From JAJVID01 sp035714085 (lineage in GTDB: Bacteria; Acidobacteriota; Blastocatellia; RBC074), in NCBI GenBank assembly GCA_035714085.1, contig DASTMP010000072.1, forward strand, positions 1 to 64,000: 64,000 bases of DNA. Reading direction: 5' to 3'. The notes under the pieces are model-generated. The model was not told the origin of the DNA, searched no databases, and saw only the letters and a list, made by a program, of their open reading frames with translations. This document shows, in pieces, positions 42,894-51,500 of this stretch. The translations under genes were made by a program, and so were the position numbers. The stretch's first letter is position 1, and each line of letters opens with the position of its first letter.

Positions 42894-45800
42894 ATTCGTT
42901 ACTCCTAACAAGATTCGCTTCGACATTCTCTCTGACCGGCTGCGGTCGCCGCAGGTCGGGCGGCGATTGCCGGCGGTCGTCGCGGTTAAATACGAGATAG
43001 AGCGCAGGAAGCACAAATAGCGTCAGCAGCGTGGCCGAGATCAGCCCGCCTATGATCACCACCGCCAGCGGTTTTTGCGTCTCCGAGCCGATGCCGTGCG
43101 AGAGCGCCATCGGCAGCAGTCCCAGCATCGCCAGCAAAGCCGTCATCAACACCGTGCGCAACCGCACCAGGGACCCCTTGAGTACGGCCCGGTAACTCGT
43201 ATTCCCTTCATCGCGCAGTTGATTGAAATAGCTGACCATCACCACGCCGTTCAGCACGGACTGTCCGAAAAGCGCGATGAAGCCGATGGCCGCCGAGACG
43301 CTCAGATGGATGCCCGTGAAGAGCAGCGCGAAGATGCCCCCGATCAACGCGAACGGCACGTTGAGCAGGATCAGCATGGCGCTGCGGGCTGATCCGAAGG
43401 CGTTGAAAAGCAGCGCAAAGATCAGCAGCACACTGACCGGCACAATCACCGCCAATCGTTTCATCGCGCGCTGCTGATTCTCGAACTCGCCGCCCCAGGT
43501 AATGTAATATCCGGGCGGCAGTTTGATTTCGCGGGCGACCTTAGCCTGCATTTCGGCGACGAGGCTTCCCATGTCGCGGTCACGGATGAAGACGCCGATG
43601 GCCATCACGCGCGCGCCCAATTCGCGGCTGATGTTCATGCTCCCGGATTTGATCGAGACTGTCGCCAGTTGGTCGAGCGGGATGCGTTGTCCGTCGGGCG
43701 TGTCCACCAGAATGTTTTTGATATTGTCCATCTGACGTTGCTCTTCGGGCAGGCGGACGACGACGGCGAACTTCTTCTCGCCCTCCCAGATTTCGGTCGC
43801 CTGCTTGCCGCCGAGCGCCGTCTCGATCACATCCTGAATGTCAGCGACCTTCAGCCCATAACGGGCGGACTTCGCCCGATCAATTTCTATCTGTAGTTGG
43901 GGGACCTGGCCAAAGCGGTCAATGAACGCTCGCCCCACTCCGCGCACCGACGAGATCGATCGCAGGACGTTCTGCGCCTGCTCCCGCAACACGTCGCCGT
44001 CGGTCCCGAAGACCTTGATCACAATCTGGCCGTCGATCTGCGAGATGCTCTCCAGCACGTTGTCGCGGATCGGTTGCGAGAAACTCGGCTCGACTCCTGG
44101 CAATTCGTCCAACTCCTTATCCATCTCTTCGACCAATTTTTCGCGCGTCAGGCCTGCGGGCCATTCAGACGGCGGTTTGAGATCCACAAAGAACTCGGCC
44201 ATATTGATCGGCTTCGGGTCGGTGCCGTCTTCGGGCCTCCCGGCTTTCGAAGTGACGGAGCGGACGACCTGATGGCCGCGCAATATTTGCCGCACGCGCG
44301 CCGCCAGCCGCCGCGTCTCACTGACTGAGATGCCGGGCGGAAAGTTGATGTTGACCCACATCGTCCCTTCGTTCAGTTCGGGCAGGAACTCGCTGCCGAG
44401 CCGCGGCGCCGTGAGGAGGCTGGCCCCGAGCATCGCGACGGAAGCCGCGATGACCAGCAAGCGGTGTTTGAGCGCCCACATTAGCGACGGGCGATAGACG
44501 CGCTTGCAAGCTCGGATCACGAGATTCTCTCTCTCGGAAAGCCGCCTGCGCAGCAGGAAGTAGCAGAGCAAAGGGACGAGGGTGAGCGAAAAGATCAATG
44601 AGCCGATCAGCGCAGAGGTCACTGTCCACGCCATCGGCGCGAAGATACGTCCTTCATGCCGCTGCAGAGTGAAGATCGGGATGTGCGCGGTGATGATGAT
44701 CAGCATCGAGAAGAAGGTCGGTCGCCCCACTTCCATTGTCGCCCAGATTATCCGGTTGCGGAGCGACTCATGCTCGTCTTCCTTATGGCCGGCGCCGAAG
44801 TATCTGACCGGGTGTTCCGCCTGATGTTCTGAAAGGCGGCGAAAAATGTTCTCGACCACGATTACCGCGCCGTCAACGATGATGCCGAAATCCATCGCGC
44901 CCAGACTGAGCAGGTTGGCCGGAATGCCGCGAATCGTCAGCCCGGTGAAGGTCGCGAGCAGTGACAGTGGGATCATCACCGCCACGATCAGCGCCGCGCG
45001 TAGATTGCCCAGAAACAACAGAAGCACCGCCGTCACCAGAACCGCGCCTTCGAGCAGGTTCTTGAAGACAGTCTTGAGCGTGGTGTCAATCAACCAGGTG
45101 CGGTCGTAGATCGGCGTAACCTGCGCGCCTTTGGGCAGCACGCTCGTGTTGAGCGCGTCGACCTTCTCCTTGAGAGCCTTGAGAACTTCAGAGGGGTTCT
45201 CACCCTTCCGCATCAGCACAATGCCGGTGACGATGTCGTCTTCATCGTCCTGGCCGGTGATCCCCTGGCGCGGGACGGCGCCGACCTCGACGGTCGCGAT
45301 GTCCTTAACGAGCAACGGCGTGCCGCCGCGTTCGGTGACGACCAGGTTGTTGACGTCGTCCGGAGTTTTAAGCAGGCCGATGCCGCGAATCAGGTACTGT
45401 TGTTCGCCCTTCTCCACGTAACTGCCGCCCGCATTGGCGCTTCCGCGCTCCAGCGCGGAGAACAACTGCTGCAAAGTGACGTCATAAGACTTCATCTTCG
45501 CCATGTCCGGTTGTACTTGATACTGCTTGACCAGGCCGCCATAGGTCACGACATCGGCCACGCCGGGCACGGTCTTAAACTGGCGCGCGACCACCCAGTC
45601 CTGCAGCGTGCGCAGATCGGTCGGGCTGTATTTGTCGCCCTTCATCCGGTAGCGGTAAATTTCTCCGATCGGCGTCGCCAGCGGCCCCAGATCCGACGAC
45701 ACGCCCGGCGGCAGATCCACATCGCGCAGCCGCTCGATCACCTGCTGCCGCGAGAAGTAGGCGTCCACCGCGTCGTCGAAAGTGACGACCACGAAAGAAA

Positions 45801-46068
45801 GGCCGAACTGCGTGTGAGAAAACAGCCGCACCGAATGCGGGATGCCGCTCAATCCGATCTCGACCGGAATCGTCACCTGCTTCTCAACCTCCTCGGCGGC
45901 GCGACCGGGAAAAAGAGTGATGATCTGTACTTGCGTATCTGTCACGTCTGGGAAGGCTTCGACCGGCAGCGCCCGGAACGCCGCCACCCCGCCCGCGATA
46001 AAGAGCGCCGTCAACAGAATCAGAAAGAACGGTTGATGCAAAGCGAAGGATGTGATGCGTTGAATCAT
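42886..46068 (-). CDS. Heavy-metal efflux RND pump, CusA/CzcA family (second system)
   Basis: This 1060-residue pump has the HME signature DFGIIVDGAVIVVEN near residue 390 and the full twelve-helix, two-porter layout. The porter segment FSQPIRDNVLESISQIDGQI is typical of CusA/CzcA-type proteins. It differs in many positions from the pump at 201-3413, so it is not a recent duplicate. It starts 3 bp after the adaptor gene and overlaps tatA at its end. The metal is not deducible; the neighbouring tatA would fit copper, but this is weak. Confidence 0.95.
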   Translation of the reverse strand: MIQRITSFALHQPFFLILLTALFIAGGVAAFRALPVEAFPDVTDTQVQIITLFPGRAAEEVEKQVTIPVEIGLSGIPHSVRLFSHTQFGLSFVVVTFDDAVDAYFSRQQVIERLRDVDLPPGVSSDLGPLATPIGEIYRYRMKGDKYSPTDLRTLQDWVVARQFKTVPGVADVVTYGGLVKQYQVQPDMAKMKSYDVTLQQLFSALERGSANAGGSYVEKGEQQYLIRGIGLLKTPDDVNNLVVTERGGTPLLVKDIATVEVGAVPRQGITGQDDEDDIVTGIVLMRKGENPSEVLKALKEKVDALNTSVLPKGAQVTPIYDRTWLIDTTLKTVFKNLLEGAVLVTAVLLLFLGNLRAALIVAVMIPLSLLATFTGLTIRGIPANLLSLGAMDFGIIVDGAVIVVENIFRRLSEHQAEHPVRYFGAGHKEDEHESLRNRIIWATMEVGRPTFFSMLIIITAHIPIFTLQRHEGRIFAPMAWTVTSALIGSLIFSLTLVPLLCYFLLRRRLSERENLVIRACKRVYRPSLMWALKHRLLVIAASVAMLGASLLTAPRLGSEFLPELNEGTMWVNINFPPGISVSETRRLAARVRQILRGHQVVRSVTSKAGRPEDGTDPKPINMAEFFVDLKPPSEWPAGLTREKLVEEMDKELDELPGVEPSFSQPIRDNVLESISQIDGQIVIKVFGTDGDVLREQAQNVLRSISSVRGVGRAFIDRFGQVPQLQIEIDRAKSARYGLKVADIQDVIETALGGKQATEIWEGEKKFAVVVRLPEEQRQMDNIKNILVDTPDGQRIPLDQLATVSIKSGSMNISRELGARVMAIGVFIRDRDMGSLVAEMQAKVAREIKLPPGYYITWGGEFENQQRAMKRLAVIVPVSVLLIFALLFNAFGSARSAMLILLNVPFALIGGIFALLFTGIHLSVSAAIGFIALFGQSVLNGVVMVSYFNQLRDEGNTSYRAVLKGSLVRLRTVLMTALLAMLGLLPMALSHGIGSETQKPLAVVIIGGLISATLLTLFVLPALYLVFNRDDRRQSPPDLRRPQPVRENVEANLVRSNEYV

Positions 46069-46071
46069 GCC

Positions 46072-47448
46072 TCACCCCTTCCCGCCGTCGGATTCGATGA
46101 TCTGGTTGATGAGCAGCACGCCTCGAGTGGCCACCCGTTCGCCGGGCCTGAGGCCTTCTTCGATAATCGTCGCGTCATCCATTGCGCGCCCCGGTTTGAC
46201 TTGCCGCCTGCGGAAGCGTTTGGGCGACTCTTCCACGAACACGAACGAGTCCGCTCCTATCGTGAAGATCGCGCCCGTCGGAACGACCGCTACCGGCCGC
46301 GGCGAGGCAGCCCCGATGTTGATGCGGGCGAACATATCGGGCTTGAGCAAACCGCCCGGATTGGTAACAGAACAGCGAACGTGGACTGTGCGCGTCGCGG
46401 AGTCTACAGTCGGGTTGATGAAAGAGACGCGCGCCGGGAAACGGCGCTCCGGGTAAGCGGGGACGGTGATCTCCACAGATTGCCCGACGCGAATTTTCGC
46501 CAGGTAGCTTTCAAATACGTCGGCGATCACCCAGACCGTGGAAAGGTCGCTGATCATAAACAACGGATCGGGGGTATCGGATTTGACGTACTGCCCGTTG
46601 CCGACCTTGCGCTCGACGACCGTCCCGCTGATCGGGGCGCGGATCACGACGAGCCGGTCAGGCCCACTCGAATTGCTGGCCTCGACGAGTTGGCCGGCGT
46701 TCTTGCCGAAGATCGCCAGCCGGCTTTCGACGAACCTGACCGCCGCTTCGGCCCTGCGCAGTTCGTCATTGGCGCGCGACAGATCGGCTTCCGCCTGTTG
46801 CATGTCTTTGGTCGCCAGCGCTTCGCGTTCGTTCAATCTCCGCGCTCGCTCGGCGACCTTCTGGGCCGTATCGAGGGCGATGCGCGCCTTGTTCTCGTCG
46901 GAGCGCGCCGCCGCCAGTTCGTTCTCCGCCGCGACCAGATCGGGCGATTCGATGGTGAGCAATGGCTGCCCGGATTGCACGAACGCGCCCTTGCTCGCGC
47001 TCACTTCGAGGACGCGGCCCGCGTACGGCGTGAACACGGGCGTCATCCGCTCTTCATTGAATGCGACTTTTCCCGTCGTTGCTGACTCCACGTCGAGCGT
47101 ACGTTCGGTAACGGGCTCGACGGTGATTTGCTGCATCTGCTCGCCGGTCGCGACGGCTACATCCGGCGGCCCCGAGGGCGTCGCTTCGGACGCGGATGTG
47201 GCTTCGGCCTGCGGCGCAACCGCATGCCGTCCGCCCCGCGCCCAGTAAATGACGCTGGAGGCCACCAGTAGCGCCAGTAGCGCCGACGCAATGAACCTGA
47301 CGCGCTTATCGCCGAGTGGGACTGACTTTAGTTTATCCGTGGCATGAATTGTGGGCGGAGAGACTGTAGTCTGTTCCACTCCTGCTTGTTCCGACTTGTC
47401 CTCGTTTTCATGCCCTGTCGCTTTGCTCTCTTCAAGTTTCTCCAGCAT
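46072..47448 (-). CDS. RND efflux periplasmic adaptor (CusB/CzcB type, second system)
   Basis: This 458-residue adaptor has a charged cytoplasmic N-terminus (Glu/Lys-rich, about 1-40), one membrane helix (FIASALLALLVASSVIYWA, about 53-71), a periplasmic linker, the barrel-sandwich domain with FTPYAGRVLEVSASKGAFVQ, an alpha-hairpin (about 180-260) and a C-terminal beta-barrel and membrane-proximal domain (PGERVATRGVLLINQI). Unlike the adaptor at 3419-4627 it is anchored by a helix and not a lipid. AGGAGA lies 12 bases before the start. Confidence 0.93.
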   Translation of the reverse strand: MLEKLEESKATGHENEDKSEQAGVEQTTVSPPTIHATDKLKSVPLGDKRVRFIASALLALLVASSVIYWARGGRHAVAPQAEATSASEATPSGPPDVAVATGEQMQQITVEPVTERTLDVESATTGKVAFNEERMTPVFTPYAGRVLEVSASKGAFVQSGQPLLTIESPDLVAAENELAAARSDENKARIALDTAQKVAERARRLNEREALATKDMQQAEADLSRANDELRRAEAAVRFVESRLAIFGKNAGQLVEASNSSGPDRLVVIRAPISGTVVERKVGNGQYVKSDTPDPLFMISDLSTVWVIADVFESYLAKIRVGQSVEITVPAYPERRFPARVSFINPTVDSATRTVHVRCSVTNPGGLLKPDMFARINIGAASPRPVAVVPTGAIFTIGADSFVFVEESPKRFRRRQVKPGRAMDDATIIEEGLRPGERVATRGVLLINQIIESDGGKG

Positions 47449-47567
47449 AACAAAACAAATCTCCTGTTTTTGTAGTCTCGGACTACGAACCTTTCATGTG
47501 ACTGCCGCGGCCCTCCTCGTCCCGTATGGACGCCTCGGGTTTAGGCAGGTCATTTACATCTCAGCCG

Positions 47568-49031
47568 CTAGCGCAGTGAGTGGCCGGTGGCCTGTTCCAA
47601 TTGCCATAAACTCGATTGATAATCGGCCCGCGCCTGGTTGTAGGCTGTGAGCGTTTGGTTGTAGTAGCGCTGCGCATCCAACAACTCGATCAGGCTCGAT
47701 GCGCCTTCCCTGTAACTGTATGTGGCGATCTGGCGCAGCTTCTCTACCTGGGACAGGTTTTGTGAGTTGTATAGATCGAGCGTGCGCCGCGCTGTCAGAA
47801 GCGACTGATAGGCTTTCTCGACATCCGTTGTCGCTTGCAATTCGGCTTGTTTCACGAGGGCTTCAGCGGCTTTGACGTCAGCCTCCGCCTGCGTGATTCC
47901 GGCGCGCTGGTTGTTATATGTGAACAACGGGACCTGCGCGATCACCCCGGCCGCGGAATCGCTGCCCGCGCGCTGATATTCATAAGAGAAGATCACGTCG
48001 CGTGTTCGCTGCGCCTTTGCCAGTCGCAGCGCGCTCTCCGCCGCCTTGAGTGTGTAACGCGCCGCCTGCACGTCGGGTCGCTCGTTGATCGCCATGTCCC
48101 GCAGTTCCCCTAGCGTTTGCAGGACCGGGCGGTCGTCGAATTTCCAGACCAGCTCAATCGGCGCGGCGCCAGAGCGTTCGGGAAGTTGTTCCTGGTCGCC
48201 GTTCCGCGCCGTGTCTTCCATGTGAGTTTCGTCAATAGAGGCTAAAAGATAATCCGCAGGCCCTTGCGCGCCGAGGGAGGTCGAGATTGATTCCGGGGCG
48301 CCAGGCGCCACGTCTCCAGGTTGCGCCCCCAGCAAATTGAGCGCGTCGCGCGTCGCCTGCTCATAAGCGGAGCGCGCCTGCAACACCGCCTGTTGAAATT
48401 GCAGTCGCCCGGCGCGAACGCGGTAAATTTCCATCCTGGCCTGGTCGCCGAGTTCGACTTTCGCCTCCGTCAGCCGTTCGGTCTGTTCGTATTCCTGCCA
48501 CGTGGTTTCGGTCAGGCGCAGGTTTTCTTGCGCCAGCGTGGCGGCGGCGAACGCCTGTCGTAATTGGTAAATTTGAGTGCGGACGGCGTCGAGCATCTGC
48601 GCTTCAGAGTTCTTCAATACCGCATCGGCTTGCTCGACTCGCAATTCGCGCTTGGGGCCCCGCTCCCACACTTTATCCACTCTGAAGGTGTAGGTCGGTT
48701 GCGCCCCGGCGTCGGAATTGGTAGTGAAAAAACGCGGGAAACTCCCCTTGATTGGAGAGTAGAAAGGGAATTGTTCGGCGCCGATCGTCAACATCGGATT
48801 CGGTTTGTAGCCGGCGATTAAGCGCGCCGCGCGACTGGAGTCGATCTTGTAGCGCGCGGCCAGTACTACGAGGTTGCGCCGGATCAACAGATCTTCTGCT
48901 TGAGCCAGCGTCAGTTTGCGCGGAAGCGGGTCGGAAAGGCTTTGCGCTCCGACCCACGAAATAGAAAAAATTATCAGAACGGACAGAACAGACAGACCTG
49001 TAAAAATACGGGAGCATGCTGTTCGCAACAT
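47568..49031 (-). CDS. TolC-family outer-membrane channel (CusC/CzcC type, second system)
   Basis: This 487-residue protein has a signal peptide (TGLSVLSVLIIFSISWVGAQ) and two outer-membrane-efflux-protein repeats, ending in the family stretch YREGASSLIELLDAQRYYNQ. Compared with usual CzcC proteins it has an insertion of about 40 residues between the repeats (around 245-290, with Glu/Ser-rich sequence). AGGAGA lies 8 bases upstream of ATG 49031. It is the first gene of the operon TolC, adaptor, pump, tatA; a 119-bp gap precedes the adaptor gene. Confidence 0.92.
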   Translation of the reverse strand: MLRTACSRIFTGLSVLSVLIIFSISWVGAQSLSDPLPRKLTLAQAEDLLIRRNLVVLAARYKIDSSRAARLIAGYKPNPMLTIGAEQFPFYSPIKGSFPRFFTTNSDAGAQPTYTFRVDKVWERGPKRELRVEQADAVLKNSEAQMLDAVRTQIYQLRQAFAAATLAQENLRLTETTWQEYEQTERLTEAKVELGDQARMEIYRVRAGRLQFQQAVLQARSAYEQATRDALNLLGAQPGDVAPGAPESISTSLGAQGPADYLLASIDETHMEDTARNGDQEQLPERSGAAPIELVWKFDDRPVLQTLGELRDMAINERPDVQAARYTLKAAESALRLAKAQRTRDVIFSYEYQRAGSDSAAGVIAQVPLFTYNNQRAGITQAEADVKAAEALVKQAELQATTDVEKAYQSLLTARRTLDLYNSQNLSQVEKLRQIATYSYREGASSLIELLDAQRYYNQTLTAYNQARADYQSSLWQLEQATGHSLR

Positions 49032-49343
49032 ACTTCTCTCTCCTTAAAGAATATGGACAAGTCGCCGACACGCGCGCATGCCTACGGCCAGACCGGCGCA
49101 GTAAATGAGGCGTGGCGGGAGACCGGTATTTACTTGATAGTGAGAAAGCGCGCACGACTTGTCGCTACACGTCACTTCTCACGCGTCACTTTCTAGATAT
49201 TTAGCGCTTAGTTGAAAGTCTCGGAATTATCGGTAACCTCGGCAGATCGCTAGACCGCGTCAGACAGGAAGCAGGCGAACAAATGCGCCGGACTTCTAGT
49301 GATGTCTGCAAAGCGGTTTTTGACGATTATGCGAGGAATCGGA
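49032..49343. other. Gene-free stretch upstream of the second heavy-metal operon
   Basis: This 312-bp stretch between the FG-GAP gene and the TolC-type gene holds no convincing ORF, hairpin or repeat on either strand. By position it should contain the promoter of the operon 49031 to 42672; I could not pick a confident -35/-10 pair. Confidence 0.4.
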
Positions 49344-50030
49344 TCAGGAAAGTTTGGCGGGAGGCCCGCGTTTGGGATAGCGGGTAATGCATGGAGAAAG
49401 TTCCGCCGCGCAATTGCGGCCGACCCCGGGAAGCGTAATGGAATGCGGAGTGACTGTAAGACGGCCTTCGTTTCGCTTCAGGAGCGAATATCCGCCCGTC
49501 CCGGCCGTCAGCAACTGTTCATCCGCATACCAGGCGAAGATACCGCTCTGGCTTTCATCCGCGGTTAGACGCTTGATCTCGATGACGTAAGCGGACGTGT
49601 CGGCGACACGGGCGAAATTTCCGATTCCGCTGTTGAGCCAGAGCGCAGACTGTGTCGGCTGCAGATCTGAGACCCAGATCAGGTCATTGTCACCGTCATG
49701 ATCGATGTCTTCCGCATAAATGCTCCCTGGCTGTGACGACTCAGTGGAAAAGTGGAGGTTTGTTACCCACGGGGAACTGAGCGCCAAGTGGATGTGCTTA
49801 TGGAAGCCGTTCGAGGTCAGTTCCGCTCGATCAGGCAATAGGTCGCCGTCGAAATCCATGACGGCTTGCGCGGGAGGCTGGGATAGACCGGGCAATGACG
49901 CGGAATTCAACGGGAGGCGATCCTGTCGGGAATCCCGCGCAGGGCCTATCTCCGTGGCCGCCGCCACTACCGCCGCGATAAGCAGAAAAGCTAGCTTCTT
50001 CTTGAGATTACTTTTTATTCGCATCAACAC
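49344..50030 (-). CDS. Secreted FG-GAP/VCBS-type repeat protein
   Basis: This 228-residue protein has a signal segment (KLAFLLIAAVVAAATE) and two calcium-binding-type repeats, DFDGDLLPDRAEL and DIDHDGDNDLIWV, each followed by a short beta-strand pair as in FG-GAP/VCBS propeller blades. A full propeller needs about seven blades, so this is a short member or needs a partner. The C-terminus (about 200-228) is Cys/Pro-rich and unlike the repeats. It is on the same strand as the heavy-metal operon, 312 bp upstream. No specific function can be assigned. Confidence 0.7.
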   Translation of the reverse strand: MLMRIKSNLKKKLAFLLIAAVVAAATEIGPARDSRQDRLPLNSASLPGLSQPPAQAVMDFDGDLLPDRAELTSNGFHKHIHLALSSPWVTNLHFSTESSQPGSIYAEDIDHDGDNDLIWVSDLQPTQSALWLNSGIGNFARVADTSAYVIEIKRLTADESQSGIFAWYADEQLLTAGTGGYSLLKRNEGRLTVTPHSITLPGVGRNCAAELSPCITRYPKRGPPAKLS

Positions 50031-50255
50031 CGTTTGATTATTATCGCCTGACCATCGAAGAACAACAAATCAAACCTGGTTGGGAGCCTGTCTAAGATTG
50101 GTTTTTTGCTTTCTGATTGGAGGAATGCACCTTAATATCCACACCGTATTTGAGTCAACGGGAAAAAGGATTCATAGAACTATTCTCACTCAATGCTCTG
50201 ATAATGAAGTTGTTTGGCGTTTTGGGCAAGTAGTTGCGGCGGCGCTCACCTCTGA

Positions 50256-51005
50256 TTATTTCGCGCGGATGGCTGTCATCAGCCAGAGGTCTACAGCGGT
50301 CGCCCTCGGGTTCCCAGATCTCCATTTTACAAATGGATCCCCGCATTTCACTACTTGAAAACCGGCGGTTTCGACTTCCTTGCGCGCCAGATCAGGGGCG
50401 ATTTCGTGAAGTTTGAGCTGGTCTGCCCGAGGTTGGGCGCGATGCTCTGCAAAACTGTAGTCTGCGATGACTAGGCGGCCACCCGGTTTCAAGGAATGAA
50501 GAATCTTGTTCAGCATTCCCTCGCAGTTAGAAAAGTGATGGTATGAGTCTACGACCAAGACCGCGTCGAGCCGGTCGACTGGAAGTTTTGGATCATCAGG
50601 CGTTCCCTTGACAATTTCAACGTTGGACAGGTTGAACACCTTTACTCTATCGTTCAGCCATCTCATCGCGGTATCCGAGATGTCCTCCGCAAAGACCTTC
50701 CCTTCAGGACCGACAATCTCCGCAAGCCGCATGGAGTAGTAGCCACCGCCTGCGCCGACATCAGCCACCCAATCTCCACGCGACACCTTCAAAGCCGCAA
50801 CGAGACCGGTAGCATTCTGATACGGCTCCCGGGTTGCATCACCGGCTTTGATATCCTCCAACGTGGACGGGTTTCCGGCGTTGATCGGTCGCGCATCTTG
50901 GAAGGCTAGCGACGAACCTACCGTGGCGGAAATGATGGCGGCGCAGAACACTGCCGAGATCCAACGCGGCCGCATTGAAGGCGACAAAATTGATTGTGCA
51001 ATCAC
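50256..51005 (-). CDS. Exported class I SAM-dependent methyltransferase
   Basis: This 249-residue protein has a Rossmann methyltransferase domain (motif I VADVGAGGGYYSMRLAEIVG, near 78-97; later VLVVDSYHHFSNCEGMLNKI and LKPGGRLVIADYSF). In front of it is a signal-peptide-like segment (RWISAVFCAAIISATVGSSLAFQ). A periplasmic SAM-dependent enzyme would lack its cofactor, so either the segment is a membrane anchor with the enzyme inside, or the protein has lost catalysis. I chose GTG 51005 because AGGAAC lies about 10 bases upstream. The substrate is unknown. Confidence 0.85.
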   Translation of the reverse strand: MIAQSILSPSMRPRWISAVFCAAIISATVGSSLAFQDARPINAGNPSTLEDIKAGDATREPYQNATGLVAALKVSRGDWVADVGAGGGYYSMRLAEIVGPEGKVFAEDISDTAMRWLNDRVKVFNLSNVEIVKGTPDDPKLPVDRLDAVLVVDSYHHFSNCEGMLNKILHSLKPGGRLVIADYSFAEHRAQPRADQLKLHEIAPDLARKEVETAGFQVVKCGDPFVKWRSGNPRATAVDLWLMTAIRAK

Positions 51006-51119
51006 TTCACTTCAGTTCCTTTCGTCGAAGACTTCTTCCATTGTAATCAACAAACATTATCTGCATGAGTCCGTAAACTAAGTTTTTTGGTATTCGTGGT
51101 TTTCGCATCCTGGCTTTGA

Positions 51120-51316
51120 GCCTGCGAAGCAGGCGACAGAATAAAGCCTGGGGCGTAAGCCCCAGGAGAGCAATAGTGAAGCTCTCCGCAGCCCACGAAG
51201 TGGGCGACAGCCATTGGCTGTCGCCCACTTCGTGGGCTTGATATCGCTCCGGACCCGACCCGGGGTTGCGCCTTCGGCTCCACCCCGGGCTTTATGCTGC
51301 CGCCCGCTTCGCGGGC
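51120..51316. repeat. Two inverted copies of a multi-hairpin repeat around a 49-bp perfect palindrome
   Basis: The centre 51190-51238 is a perfect palindrome: arms of 24 bp starting AGCCCACGAAGTGGGCGACA around T 51214. Outwards, both sides carry matching hairpins in mirrored order: 51120-51134 (GCCTGCGAAGCAGGC) with 51302-51316 (GCCCGCTTCGCGGGC), and 51147-51166 with 51259-51289. Stem differences between copies are compensated so base pairing is kept. The gene-free stretch 51006-51500 contains this element and the terminator at 51385-51424, and nothing else I can support. Confidence 0.85.
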
Positions 51317-51384
51317 TTAGGAGAATGTCAAACAAATTAGATTACGAAGTACTCAATCATGCGGGGCGGTGGAATCGATCCCAG

Positions 51385-51424
51385 CAAAAAAGCCCGCGGG
51401 GGGCATGAACTCCTCCCGCGGGCC
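51385..51424 (-). terminator. Rho-independent terminator of the TPR protein gene
   Basis: On the minus strand GCCCGCGGG (51423-51415) pairs with CCCGCGGGC (51400-51392) and is followed by TTTTTT (51391-51386). It lies about 75 bp after the stop at 51501. Confidence 0.85.
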
Positions 51425-51500
51425 TTGGTTTATCGGTTGTTTGGCGCAGCCCAGCGCAGTTGCTACGCGGCGTTGTACCAGTGTCCCACAGACCCTGAAG

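Noticed and set aside
51047..51335. Overlapping frames of 73-85 codons upstream of the methyltransferase
   Set aside because: They are produced by the hairpin repeat read through in different frames and have no ribosome-binding site or protein-like pattern.
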